Position numbers and translations under genes: made by a program. From Epiperipatus broadwayi (lineage: Eukaryota; Onychophora; Udeonychophora; Euonychophora; Peripatidae), in NCBI GenBank assembly GCA_028023455.1, contig JAQFVV010012396.1, positions 6,736,085-6,800,084 on the forward strand: a DNA stretch of 64,000 bases, given 5' to 3'. Below the pieces are notes generated by a model. That model saw only the letters and a list, made by a program, of their open reading frames with translations. It had not been told where the DNA came from and did not search any database. Positions 25,475 through 37,564 of this stretch are shown piece by piece. The first letter of the stretch is position 1, and the number at the start of each line of letters is the position of its first letter.

Positions 25475-26339
25475 GATGATGAATATACTAGCCACGATCC
25501 GGAAACCAACTGACAGGAACATCAAGCCAGGCCTAGAATAGGTCAAGAATTCCTTGTCTGAGAGGATGTATAAGAAACTTAAAAGAACCACCTGCCAAAG
25601 GGTAACTGGATGTATTTTTAGGGGGAAAAAAAGTTTATTGTATATGGATTATGAGAATGGAAATAAAATTAAACAAATAAAATATTTTTTTTTTTTTGTT
25701 TTGAGAGTTAATACCCCAAAAACGGCAATAGAGTTAAAATAAATAAAAAATAAATTTTTTTCATAGAAAAAAAAAAAATAATAATAATAAAATAAGATTT
25801 TTTTTTTTTCTAATTTAGAGTGGGTAGATGATAATGGAAGTAAAATGAAAATTTGTTATTTAAAATAAAGTAAAATAATAAAGTTTTAGAGTAAATATAT
25901 GAGAATAAAATAAACGTTTTTGTAGAGAATCAAAAATATGGAAATAAAAGTAAATAAATTGAATAAAGCGTATAATAAATAAAATGAAATCTATAATAAA
26001 ATAAATAAAATATTGCAAAATAATCTTTTGAGTGAGTGTAGATTGTATGTAGGTTAATAGACTCATGAAGGAGGGGGGAAGGTGCAGATAAGTTTGAGGA
26101 AGGTGTGTTAAGTGGAGGCTGTCACTGTGTGAACTTAAAACCCACAATGGGCATGGAAATGGGAGGGATTGTCTGATAGGATGAGGAGCCAGTAGAAAGG
26201 ACCTGGACCCATCTGACACATTGGGAGATGTCATTTCAGTCCCTTATCTAAAAAAAAAAAAATGTGTGCATTAGAAAGAGAATTATAGAGTAAGTCACAA
26301 GTCAGTTTCGTTGGAAGGAAAATTCCCAACAATATATAT

Positions 26340-28480
26340 ATATATTTAGCAATAACTAAATATTGTTAATGTGTAAATAAATAATTTGTATCATATATTT
26401 GCATGGCATTTTTTTGCCTTTTTCTTTCAATATTTTTCATGAAATTTCTGAAACTAAAAATTAAATAATTATTTTTTAAAAAATGAAGTTAATGTAATAT
26501 GTTTGTTAATATCTAGTATTTGAAGATCAGCAAGTACAAATGAAAAAGCTATTCACATATTTCATGTACAAGGATCAATTTAACTTAATAATTTCATTCC
26601 ATAACTGCTTTCTAGAGATATAAATATTTTTAACAATCTCCCATAAACATAGATACACTAAAATTCATAGTAGCAGGTACTGATATACATATATTTTTTA
26701 ACAAAATTAATTACTAGGATACTTATACATTGGCATACCCATCAGCTGATACTTTTAATTCAATGATTCATTTCAACAATCACATGATCATAAAAAGTGC
26801 AACATTGGTTTCTTGAACTGAATTATGTTTATTTTCTGATAAACATTAATCTTGAAAGTCTTCCTGCCAATTTTATCATCTAAGATAAATCTTTCATATT
26901 TTAATACAATATGTTCTTCATATAATGAGACAAAGAAACAACAAATCATTTTTGTATCATTGCACTGAATTACAGAAATACAGGAATATAATTAGCATTA
27001 TAATACATTAAACATACTTATCTGTAACATTCAAAGAGAGTTCTTTCCAAACATGAGAGCCACAACTTTATTTTTATTAAATTGTGATTTCTAAAGTACC
27101 ACTTTGTAATTTCTAAATTGCCATTTTATATTTTAATCCAATCTCTGCTAAATTTAAAGCTCTTTTTTACAATAAAATTAAACTTGTCTTGCCTGATATA
27201 TGTGTACTTTATTGGAGTTTTCTCTAATCACTGGCAAATTTGCAGACATAGACAGTTCTAAGTTTTGCTTTTTTTTAATGTTGTTTTAACTTTTATAATT
27301 TAACTATTGTTGAAGTTTTTCTATAAAAAAACAACAACTTTACATTACATAAATTTATATATAGATTTTAATGAGCATATAAATAATTTTATGACTTATC
27401 AAATATGTAACACTAAGAATATTAATCTACTTACAGAACAAACAAGTCTGAGTAGTTTACTAACATAATTCACAAGTTAGATTCTCAAAGAAGCATTTAA
27501 AAACTTGTGAATAATACCTATCTTTTTATTACATCACAAAATAGTTTGGCCTTGTTATAATAAAAAAGTTCATTTAATCTATTCTTTGATAATCTACCTT
27601 ATGAATTATCTTAATAATCTTTTTGGATTTGTTTGTTCTGTGAAAAGGTTAATATAAATTTATATAAGAAAAAATTAGTTTATTATTTTAATTTGTAATT
27701 GCAAGAAAAATATCACTTCAAAATAAGTTATTTATTTGTGTGTGTGTTTTTGTCTTTAGGTATGATTATAAAATTTTGTAGTTTTATTATCATTGAGTTT
27801 TTTTGTTTGTTTATTTATCTATTGAATGGGACTGATTTTTATAACAAAATTTTTGTGTAATTTATAATCTCTAAATAATTTATTATTAATGTAATAGTAT
27901 TTATATATATTCTATTCTCACTGCATGAATTTTATTTGGTACTGCTATAGTAGATGCTCTATATTCACTTTTCATTTGTTTCTGTTTTAATTCACAGCAT
28001 GGAGTCATTGAAACCATTCTGTTAAAACTAATAATTAAATTGAATTTTTGAAAATTTCATTTTCATAAAAGTGCGTAATAAATTCTAAATTACATACTTT
28101 AAATCTTTTTTCTAATTATAAATTATAATTTTTTTTTAAATATTTCTTATTTGTTTTTTAAACACAAAAAATGTCAACTGTAAATGTCAAGTTTTATGAA
28201 AACGATACTAAAGGAGAAATTAATTGTAAATTACACATTTTTCATAAGAAAAATTGTATCAATATATAATACAATAAAACAATAAAAATGAATTGAGTTA
28301 GTAACAAAAAATAAAAAGAAGGATAAAATTAACTTTTTAAAAAAATTATAAACAGACTGAATGTCCCGAAAAAGATCTTAAAAAGAGTCCAGTTTACTGT
28401 TGCTTTGCCAAGACATTTTCTATTATATGTAATCCATATGTTCCTTTTCAGGTCATGAGGTCATTACCTCTCCCTCCTTT
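26340..28480. other. AT-rich intronic DNA, nothing recognised
   Basis: Low-complexity intronic sequence without credible ORFs, repeats or RNA genes. Confidence 0.5.
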
Positions 28481-28484
28481 TAAT

Positions 28485-29055
28485 GGACAATAACATCTGT
28501 GGAAAAACAACATATTTCATTGAGTTGTATTTATTTTGAGATTATTTTATAACAGCCATTTCCCCATCCTCTGAAATTTGGACAATAACATCTATGGAAA
28601 AACATCCTATTTATTTTGATAATTATTTTATAAAAATCAAACAAAGAATGCTTTATTATTGTAAAAATACAAATATATATATTTTTAGATTACTTAGTAA
28701 AAACTGAAAAACTATTTAAAGTTATAAAGAAAATGTTTTATTTTTCAATTACGAAATACATTTAAATATTCAATTTTTCAACTATAATTTAAAGACAGAT
28801 AAATTTTGTAAAAAAAAAAAAAACAAATTCGTGTTTTACTATTTATGTATTTATTAATAAATTAGTTTATAAAAACTAAAAAACTATTTTATTCAAGTGC
28901 AGGTAAATGTTGTAAAAATAAAAATCTGTGTTTCATTATTTACATATTTATTTTTAGACTAATTTATAAAAATTAAAAAAAAAACATTTTATTTAAATAA
29001 GATAAACGTTGCAAAAGTACAAATCTATGTTACACTATTTATGTATTTAGTTTTA
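28485..29055. repeat. Diverged tandem repeats
   Basis: First a pair of roughly 90-bp units that share 'ggacaataacatct.tggaaa'. Then three or more diverged units of about 110-130 bp, each with 'gtaaaaatacaaat', 'atttatgtatttattttta', 'gactaatttataaaaa' and an A-rich end. The array is interrupted by the inverted-repeat element at 29060-29835 and resumes for one partial unit after it (29836-29880). Confidence 0.6.
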
Positions 29056-29059
29056 GACT

Positions 29060-29835
29060 ATTTTGGTAGAAGCTATATGACAGAACTTCATCATTCATGT
29101 TTATTTTAGTTATCCATTTTCAGGGGCCTCAACTGTTTGTTTATATTTATTTTTTCAAAAATATTTTACCAAACATGTGTAATTTATTAAAATTGTATAA
29201 TATTAAGAAAATGAATTATAAGTATTTTTAAAAAATATTACTAAATGGCTTAAAAATTCCATTTCACAACATATAATTAATATTGTTTTTTTTATGTTGT
29301 GAATATTGTTATCATTATTTGGTGACATTTTATTACATTTAGTGTAATATTATTTTAGAGCTTTTATTTTACTTTTTTTTTTGTTTTTGTGGCAATGATT
29401 AAAATTTGGGATCTTCCAATGACAGAAGAAACAAAAAGTATAGGGGAACTGTAAGACAATACATCAATTCCTATTTAGCAGAATTTATGTAGCACTGACT
29501 GTATAAAAATGATGCATTTGTGGCCATAATATACGCTATTAAGGATTTCTGCCACCTGACATAAAGAATCCATGTTTGTGTCACATCTTTGCTATACTTT
29601 CTTTGGCCAGCTTTTTCATTTGTTATTTATATTAAATTTCCTTTAATTTCAATCATTTGTAGTTTTGTGTATTTTCTTTTGTTTTTTAGAATCATATTAA
29701 AAAAATCATATTAAATATGATAGTTTGTAGTCAGCCATATTGTTTGTAAGATTTTTTTAATGCCCTGTTAATGGATAATTAAAACAAACATGAATGGCAA
29801 ACTTCTGTCATACAGCTTCTACAAAAGTACCATTT
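29060..29835. mobile_element. Non-autonomous element with about 55-bp terminal inverted repeats
   Basis: The left end (GTAGAAGCTATATGACAGAA to 'ttagttatccatttt') and the reverse complement of the right end (GTAGAAGCTGTATGACAGAA to 'ttaattatccatta') match over about 55 bp with a few differences. The element is inserted in a diverged tandem repeat that continues on its far side, which supports a discrete insertion. The interior has no ORF of note. I could not find a clear target duplication, so the superfamily is open. Confidence 0.65.
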
Positions 29836-29879
29836 TTAGATTACTTTATAAAAAGTAAAAAACTATTATATTTAATCTT

Positions 29880-32385
29880 TAATTTATTAATTAGTTTCAT
29901 CAGTAGTTTCATGCAGTGAATACCAGAAACTGAAACAAAAGTAAGCATAGAGCATGTACTACACCGATATCTTTTTTTTTATTTTTATACATGAAATAAA
30001 TTAGTAATAATTGTAAATCATATATTTAATTGACCGTAGCCAACAAATTTACTTTAAAACAAATAAAGAAATATTGAAAATATACAGAAGAAATCATTAT
30101 TTAACTATATTTAAAATGTATGTACTTAGGTATTATCCTAATAAAAGCTGATAATAACTGCATATTTACTGAAGCTTAGTGATTTTGAGGACTATCTCAT
30201 ATTCATAATATTGGGATTTATGTGGACAGGTACATATATTTTTGTATGTGCAGTAAATTTATGTAAATATATTGTACTGGTAAATTCATTTTCCTTTTTA
30301 TCACCAAGAGTGCCACTAGGCAATGGTCAACCTAGAAAATTTAATTTACAGTGATCAAAAAGATTGATGATGATGGATGCTACAGTTAGACTCAGGGAGA
30401 GGAAGAGATCTTAAACATTGTTCAGAGAATTGAAGAAAGGACACAGCCAAACATCAACTAAAAATAATTATAAATAATTTTAAAGTTTATTAAATTCAAA
30501 AATAAATATTAGTCAAACAAAATATAAAAGTTTGACCTAAATTCCCAACTTTCTCTGTCAGAGAATGCAAGTGAATATTGTGCTTTATCAAATACTTTGG
30601 CAGATAATTTTGTTTTCTTACCTAAACTTAAAAGGAATTATAATTTTTTCCTGCCAGCGATTTATCTAAACAAATTTCTGTTTTTTTTTAATTAGAGATT
30701 TAAAAACAAAAAAAAAAAGATCTTGTACGGAAATCAATGATCAGCACAGAGTGATCTTTTTCTAAAACCCGGCAAAACATCGGGACATCATAGGATTGTC
30801 ATATATGTGCCTGCAAAAACTCATAAAAGTCGAACAATGCAACTTTAAGATTGATTCCAACAAGAGAGAAAAGACTACGATTTTACATAATCTTAAATAG
30901 AAGAAAAAAAAATCTCCATGGTTTAAGAAAAAGAGAACAATATAATCGATAAATCGCTAGTAAAAACTTTATGGTCTGCAAGAAATGCAAATCCAGATTG
31001 ACTAAATTAATTGCAATGAAAATATAAGGGACAGGTGACTTAAAAAGAAAATTACTAATATCTGCCCAAACATTTATCAACAATTAGTAATATAAAAAGA
31101 GAAACAATGAGTATAAAATATTAACTCACAATACACTCTCCGAGTAAGAAATTTAAACATTTATCACTGATTAATAATATAAAAAGAGAAACAATGAGTA
31201 AGCATTTATCAATGGTTAGTGATATAAAAAGAGAATCAATGAGTATAAAATATTAATTCACAATACACTCCCAAACAAGAAATTTAAAATAGAAAGTATT
31301 AAAACTAAGACTCCAATACATATAATAAAACAAAATATTTCTAAAGTAATTAATGATCTTTAAATGATTATACATAATTTATTAAAGGTGCATATTTCTT
31401 TTTATATTTAGCTGAGACTTAAGCAAAGAGATTTAGACTAAGATTTTAATCCTGGTTATGATATGAAAATGTTTGTTCACCTTCGAGGTGTAATGTTCTG
31501 CCTGGCTGATTTCTTCTAGCAGGGTGCACACAGTTTATTTTTATCTAATGTTTATTATGAAGGCTTTTGATCTTCGGTAGTTGGGTCAGATAGGGTGAAG
31601 GCAATATTCAGGATCATTTCTGAGCTAGGCTTTTAAATCTTGTTTTTGAAGGCACAATTTTGAGCTCTTGGGTTTGTCTTTGGGAAAGGTTTAGCACTGC
31701 ATACTTTTATTAGGGTTTTTTACGGTGAGTAGTTTCTGCATCCTGGATGGACAGTCGCTATTTCAAATGTTTTAGTATATTTACTTATATTATCAAATAG
31801 CTAAGCAATTCTTTCTTTAACATAGCAAGCAGAAAATACTATTAGCAGTCAGCAAAAATTTAACTTCAATGATCTGCATTGAGTAATTAGCAAATATAAA
31901 AATTATATAGGTCAATAGTCCGTTATTAGCAAATTAAAAAGTTAGAATTCTCTCAATCAAAAACACGGAACTTTTATATGAAATTGTTATCTTCCACCTC
32001 ATCTTGATTAAAAGATTTAGACCAAGATAAATCTCTATCTTCCTCTTTATCTTAATTAAAAACAAAATCCAACCAGGGCTCTTATCTATTTTCAAACATT
32101 AATTAAATTTAATTAAATGAGAAAATAAGTTTCAGATTTTAAAATAGATTACGATCAACAGAATAAAAAGAAACTTATCGCAATCAAAATTCTTTTCTTT
32201 AAATTAAAACGTTTTTACAATTTCCCTATTCAATTTAGTACGAGTACTCTTAATAAATAAAAAATGAGGTACAAAATTTTTAAATATGATTTTGGAAAAT
32301 CTTTAAAAATATACACTTTAGTTTTGATTTTTCAATGGTTGCTGTTGAAGCAGATAAAGCATCCAGTTCAATATATAAATTATAT
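29880..32385. other. Intronic DNA with a short tandem array at 31078-31290
   Basis: No gene recognised. At 31078-31290 three diverged units share 'atataaaaagaga..caatga', two of them continuing into 'gtataaaatattaa.tcacaa'. The ORF at 30883-31083 (minus) is lysine- and phenylalanine-rich background without motifs. Confidence 0.5.
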
Positions 32386-32389
32386 GCCC

Positions 32390-32770
32390 CGTTTTTCGAC
32401 AGGGGGAAGTAGGATTCCTTCATATCCATGATGTTAGAGTGTTAACTATATGCCATGCCTCTTTAATCTTGCACTTAGACATTGTTTCACTCGAAAAATG
32501 TAATGTCAGCTGTGGGTGCAAATGCATGGCCCATCACTTGGTGGTGATCGAGGAAGATAGAATTGTGTTCAGGATTTTTGTGATTTTTTGTAAAAGTATT
32601 TGTGTTGAGAGATCCTTGTAGACAGACTTGTGTGATTTACCATAGTAGATGGTATTGCATCCTGCTTGGAGGCATGCAGTTTCACATACGATGTGATGGG
32701 TTTATCATTAGGGAATCTTTTTTTAGAATTATTTCTAAGGCTATTTATTGTGGAAGCATTTACCACAATA
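32390..32770 (-). mobile_element. Inverted partial copy of the Penelope-like element 3' end
   Basis: On the minus strand it encodes ISQHKYFYKK, EHNSIFLDHHQVMGHAF and CKIKEAWHI, in broken frames. These match the GIY-YIG endonuclease end of the direct copy at 33390-33668 block for block, including the following bases ('aaggaatcct.cttcccc'). It therefore forms an inverted repeat with 33420-33720, separated by the RT remnant. Confidence 0.75.
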
Positions 32771-32829
32771 ACATCTAAAACCAGGTCCTTCCTAAATACA
32801 TCGGAAATACTTCCAACTTAATATATACA

Positions 32830-33830
32830 TGATATGTGAGCAGTGTATTTATGTGTGGCCCAGAGTCTCTACTTAATAACACTAAATTAGAACTCAAATC
32901 TAAAACTGCATTGGTCTGGATAATCGAATGGGAAGACCAGCAAAAGGAGTTAAAATATATCGACTTCCAGATCCAGAGAGAGAAGCTCCATTTAAACTAC
33001 AAAATGCATATCAAACCAATAGAAATAAGGGATTACATGCATCCCAAATCCATCTCTCCCAAGATTTATAAATATGCTGGTTTATCATCTTTCCTGTACA
33101 GAAATCACTCTTTATGCAGCACAAAGTTGCTCATAAAGCCAACATTAAGCAATACTTAAACAAACTAAGCAAAATAGGCTTCAAATATATAGATCTTACA
33201 AGGATAGTCAACAAATTTCGCAACAAAATAAAAACAAACCCACCCAAGGATTACAAGCCATGGATACTGCTCCCATACATACCATGCATAGCCAAAAATT
33301 TAATTAAAATCTGCTCACAAACCCATTGAGTAAGCTATTGCACTCCTTCCATAATAAATAAACTAATAATTCTAAAGATAGACTCCCTGATGATCAAACT
33401 TCTCACACCATATATAAAATTGCATATCTCCAAGCAGAATGCAATACTATTAATAATGAATCACATGCCACTGTCTACCAGGATTTCTCAACACAAATAC
33501 CTCTACAAAAGAGCCACAAACAATTCTGAGCACAAGTCTATCTTCCTCAAGCACCAACACATGATGGGCCAAGCATTTGAGTCCACAGCTCCCAACATTA
33601 CATGTATTGAGCGAAACTATGCCAAGTGCAAGATTAAAGAGGCATGGCATATAGCCAACAACCCCTAATGCCATGAATAGGAAGGAATCCTGCTTCCCCA
33701 TGTCATAAAAATGGACCATGTAATTTCCATAAATTTACTGCATATAAGTATATATGCACTTGCCCATATAAATCCCAATGCTATGAATATGAGACCACAT
33801 AGCCCCCGAAAGCACTAAACATCAGTAAAT
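32830..33830 (+). mobile_element. Penelope-like element, RT C-terminus plus GIY-YIG endonuclease
   Basis: A second and distinct Penelope-like element. The block 32836-33159 has ELKYIDFQIQREKLHLNY, equivalent to the F-L-D-V region after the RT core, and SSFLYRNHSLCST, equivalent to the H-R-A-x-x-L/I-C-S helix. The overlapping block 33114-33329 continues with FKYIDLTRIVNKFRNK and LPYIPCIAKNLIKI, a hallmark L-P-Y-[VI] segment before the endonuclease. The block 33390-33668 has STRISQHKYLYKR, EHKSIFLKHQHMMGQAF and CKIKEAWHI, the C-terminal part of a GIY-YIG nuclease domain. The catalytic Y-x-D-D part is missing (5' truncation), and frameshifts separate the blocks. Bases to about 33830 look like its 3' UTR. 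Confidence 0.8.
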
Positions 33831-33839
33831 ATGCAGTTA

Positions 33840-34870
33840 TTATTAGCTTTTCTTACAATAGTGCTTAAGCGCATACATTTTGAATTTACAATAGTCTAAG
33901 AAAAGTTTGTTAATTGAACTATAACTAAATATATTCTGAATATGTCCAAAAGCTTAATAAAATAAAAAATGTATTTTAATAATTAGAAAAAAAGTTGTTT
34001 TTTTTAGCTAATTCTATTTGATGCTAGTTGCATATATAAACTACTTATTGATGGAGTCACCATTCACATATCATAGTATTTAAGAATAAGCTAATTGATT
34101 GGTTTCAATTTCTTTTATATAACAAAGAATTAAAAGAAAATAAACATGAAAATAATTTAAAATGTTTAAAAGCATTAAAATAATATAATTTATTTAGAAA
34201 ACAAACATGAAAATAATATATTTAGTAAACAAATAATAATTGAAAAATAATTTTTATCATTAAATGTGAGTAATGTGAACATTTGGTGAAAAATTTTAAA
34301 AGTGCCAATGGCAAATGGCTGTTATAAAAGTAACGCAAAAAACATGAAAATAATATAACTTATTTAATTAAAGAACAAATTTGAAAATAATATATTTAGC
34401 AAAAGCAAATATTTTCAGAAGCATCCATCAATGCCAACATTCTGAGGAAATTAAATTAGTATTTGCTGCCCACATTAATTTACACTTATTAAAAATATTT
34501 GTTATTCAATTATTATTTGATTAATATATTATTTTTAATTTATTTTCTAAATAAATTATATTCTTATGCTTATTGTATGCCATCAATTAAACTGTTTGCT
34601 GTCACTGCTAATAAAAATTCTCATTATATTGATCATACATATTAAAAACTTGTTTTTCAAACACTATTTATTATCCTAAATATATATTTTCCAAAATCAC
34701 TAATTTAATTTTTTTTCCATTGCTAAAGATATTAATTTCAGATTTGGTTTTTAAAGAATATATTATGTTTCTTTTATGTTTGTTTTTAGTGGATGGAAGT
34801 TCCAGCAGTGATAGTATATACATTAAAACACCTATTTATATTAAATGAAGTTAAATAATTTTTACTTTTT
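33840..34870. other. AT-rich intronic DNA before HENMT1 exon 2
   Basis: Simple AT-rich sequence with repeated 'aaacaaacatgaaaataata'-like phrases at 34140-34400. No ORF or element recognised. A T-rich tract precedes the exon 2 acceptor. Confidence 0.5.
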
Positions 34871-34876
34871 TTGTAG

Positions 34877-35124
34877 GTAATTGATTTTGGCTGTAGTCGA
34901 TGTAATTTTTTAAAAATATTAAAGTCTTTTCCTTCCCTTGAAGAAGCTGCAGGTGTTGATATTGATTTAGAAGTTTTGAAAAGAAACATGTACACTTTTC
35001 GCCCATCTGCATTTGAATATATCATTAAGCGACCAAATCCTTTAACTATGAAATTATTTCATGGTAACATTGCTGACTTTGATATCAGATTATCAGGTTA
35101 TGATGCAGCTGTTGGAATTGAAGT
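34877..35124 (+). CDS. HENMT1: HENMT1 coding exon 2 (SAM-binding core)
   Basis: The exon starts after TTTTTTTGTAG and ends before GTAAGA, phase 0 to phase 2, encoding about 82 residues. It opens with VIDFGCSRCNFLKIL, the glycine-rich SAM-binding motif I (D-x-G-C). GVDIDLEVL follows, where the acidic residue after the second strand should contact the ribose of SAM. FHGNIADFDIRLSGYDAAVGIEV then matches the family's stretch of H-G-S/N, a variable part and a G-[YF]-D-x-x-x-x-I-E strand. The last codons carry the first glutamate of the E-x-x-E-H metal-binding motif; the rest of that motif is in exon 3. There is no stop or frameshift, so the exon appears functional. It lies about 19.1 kb from exon 1. 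Confidence 0.92.
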
Positions 35125-37450
35125 GTAAGATTTAATTTTTTTTAATTGACTAATCTTATGTTTTTGGATAGTTTCAAACAACAATTTGATGTTATTTTTA
35201 TATTAAATAAACACTTTTTGAATTGTCATATTTATATATATTATGTATTCAAATTATTATAGCCACAAAATATGCTAAGAATTTGGTTCTTTAGCTTTAT
35301 TAATATAGAAATTTAAAAAAAAAAATTAAATATATACTTATATACATGAAAGATTTTTTTTATGTATGTATATGTTGAAACTATATGGGTAAGATATAAA
35401 AAAAAAAATTTAAAGTAAAATAATTCATTTAATATAATATTAATATATTTAACATTTTCTCTATTTTTGTACTAATCTTTTTTTTATATTGAAAGTGCAT
35501 GTTAAAATAAATGACAAAAATATGGATTTGTTTTATTGTATGCATTACATTTATTTATATATATTGTAACCTTATATTTTGGTACAAAATATATAGCTAA
35601 GTGGCACTAACTAAAATTTTTCTTTATCATCTTCTTGATTATCATGGCTAATACTTTGTATACTTGACACTAGTATCCAAATTAATTTAATGATAAGATT
35701 ATATAATTTCACTTTTTTTTGCCTTATTTATTGTATAATTTTTTTTCATATATTTGTTTTGCTTTGCTTCCAAACACTAAGTTGGATAAATTGTGCTTAA
35801 CCTACAAAAAAAAAACAATTGCATTTTACATCAACTTTAGTAAAATAAATAAAAACAAATAATTATTATTTGTTTTTCTCTTTAAATAATCCTAAAGATT
35901 ATTTTGGTTTAATTAAAAGATTTATCTAATTTCTCTTTAATTAATTGATAGAATAAGTAAGATAAATGCTTTTTTTTTTTTTCATTTTTAACAGACATGT
36001 AAATGAGAAGAAATTTAATAGGTGGAGAAATAGAATAGAACTTTCAGATTTTTTTTTTTTTTTTAAGAACTGCTGGTAACAGCAAAGGTGGAAAAAAAAA
36101 GTAAAAATCTTTTCTTTATTTTTTTACTGTTAAACATATAACAAAAATGAGACCTTCTCTTTAAAAAAAGAGAATTTAAAGACAAAGAAGAAAGTTAAGT
36201 TAAAACTTCTCTTAAATAATTTAAATAGTAATATCAAGTATTAATAGCAAAATGTATAGCTAAATCTTAACTAATCTGTTCAAGTCTTCCAGCCATGAAT
36301 CTAACCGCTAATAATCTTCCAAATGTCTACAACTGAAATATACTGAAATTATTGTTAACTGCGACAACAGGAACAAAAGTTCTAAAAGGTCAGTCTCCTT
36401 GAAATTTCTTATTGTTTACAAACTATCTTTAGCCTTGGATAAAATTTTATCTCCATAATTGTATATGTGTGGAATAAGATATTATATTTAACCCAGGATA
36501 AGTTTACTTTCATGAACTTTAACACTTAAAGAAGTGTTCTATATGTGTGAAATGAAATGCTATACTTAACTTGGGATATAAGGTTTTACTTTCACGACTC
36601 TAACACATCTAGTAGTATTATATATGTGGGGAATAAAATGCTATCTTAATATTTTGTACACTAGTGCCTGAATGAAGAAGAATTAAATATAATTCTACTT
36701 TGAACTTATATTAGAAACAACATTGTGAATTATCTTATTAAAATTACAATATAGTTGTTGAAAGAAATGACAATTAATAAGGAACTATTTTGACTGTTAT
36801 AGCACATGTGGAATAATTATTTGCTTGAACTATTATTGTTTACCCTCGGCACTAATAAATTAAATAATAAAAATATTTTAATTTTAGAATAACACTTAAA
36901 GTAAAGCCATGCAATTTCATTAACTTTAAGGATAATCTGATTAAAATTTAGACATATCCTACCTCTCAAAATATCTTGGATCTTTAGAACCCATGTGCAA
37001 ATCAACTAATGTGTAAATGTTCCTTATAAATGGAGATGAAGAAGTATACAGAATATGTATTTATAATGGGGATCTATGGGAAAAAATTGGTCGGTTCCTA
37101 AAGCTAAAAAATTACACTAACTTAGGAATAAAGTGCATATTAAAAAAATTATTCATTAACACTTATTTTAAATGCAATCTGTTTTTCTTTTAAACTTTTT
37201 TCTAATTCAACATTCACATTTTAAAATGTTGTTTTTCTTTTGATGTGAAGCCACTTGGTTGTAAACAACATTTTTAATGAAGTTACAAAATCAATAACTA
37301 TTTTTAAATAAATAACCAGGTGTTCTAAAAATAACATACAGTAATTAAGGAACACCCACACACAGTTTAATATTTAGTGTTTTTCTGAAAGTTTGTGATG
37401 ATGGTATTTTAGTTGTACCGTATTTATATATTGGACTATTTCATCATCTA
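35125..37450. other. AT-rich intronic DNA, nothing recognised
   Basis: Poly-T and poly-A rich sequence directly after exon 2. No ORF, repeat family or RNA gene seen. The 62-residue ORF at 36817-37005 (minus) has no motif. Confidence 0.5.
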
Positions 37451-37452
37451 AT

Positions 37453-37564
37453 ATAAGTGTTGAAGGTCTTTAGAAAAAATAAACTTTATTCAAATAATCC
37501 AAGTACAGTACTGTATATTATATTTAAATAAAGTTTAATTTTTCTAAAGACATTCAACACTTAT
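37453..37564. repeat. Hairpin with 44-bp arms (MITE-like foldback)
   Basis: The arm at 37453-37496 (starting ATAAGTGTTGAAGGTCTTTA) is complementary to 37521-37564 with about three mismatches in 44. The 24-base spacer contains AGTACAGTACT. It could be a small foldback transposon or a structured intronic RNA. Confidence 0.8.

Larger units (their letters stand above)
21717..26331 (+). mobile_element. Candidate degenerate LTR-type retroelement
   Basis: The segment starts TGTTG and ends CAACA, both ends abutting (AT)n. This could be an LTR retrotransposon with TG...CA ends in an AT target. Near 24366-24380 'ccaacattggagcagaagtg' looks like an LTR end followed by a primer-binding site. A coiled-coil gag-like ORF follows (24768-25178) and a purine-rich tract lies at about 25619-25630. 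However, I could not align the 5' and 3' flanks as paired LTRs, and no protease, RT or integrase was seen. A Tigger/pogo-like element is nested within it. The boundaries are tentative. Confidence 0.3.

Noticed and set aside
25860-26234. 124-residue minus-strand ORF
   Set aside because: It lies in the candidate retroelement's 3' flank, has no recognisable domain and its length is explained by a locally biased composition.
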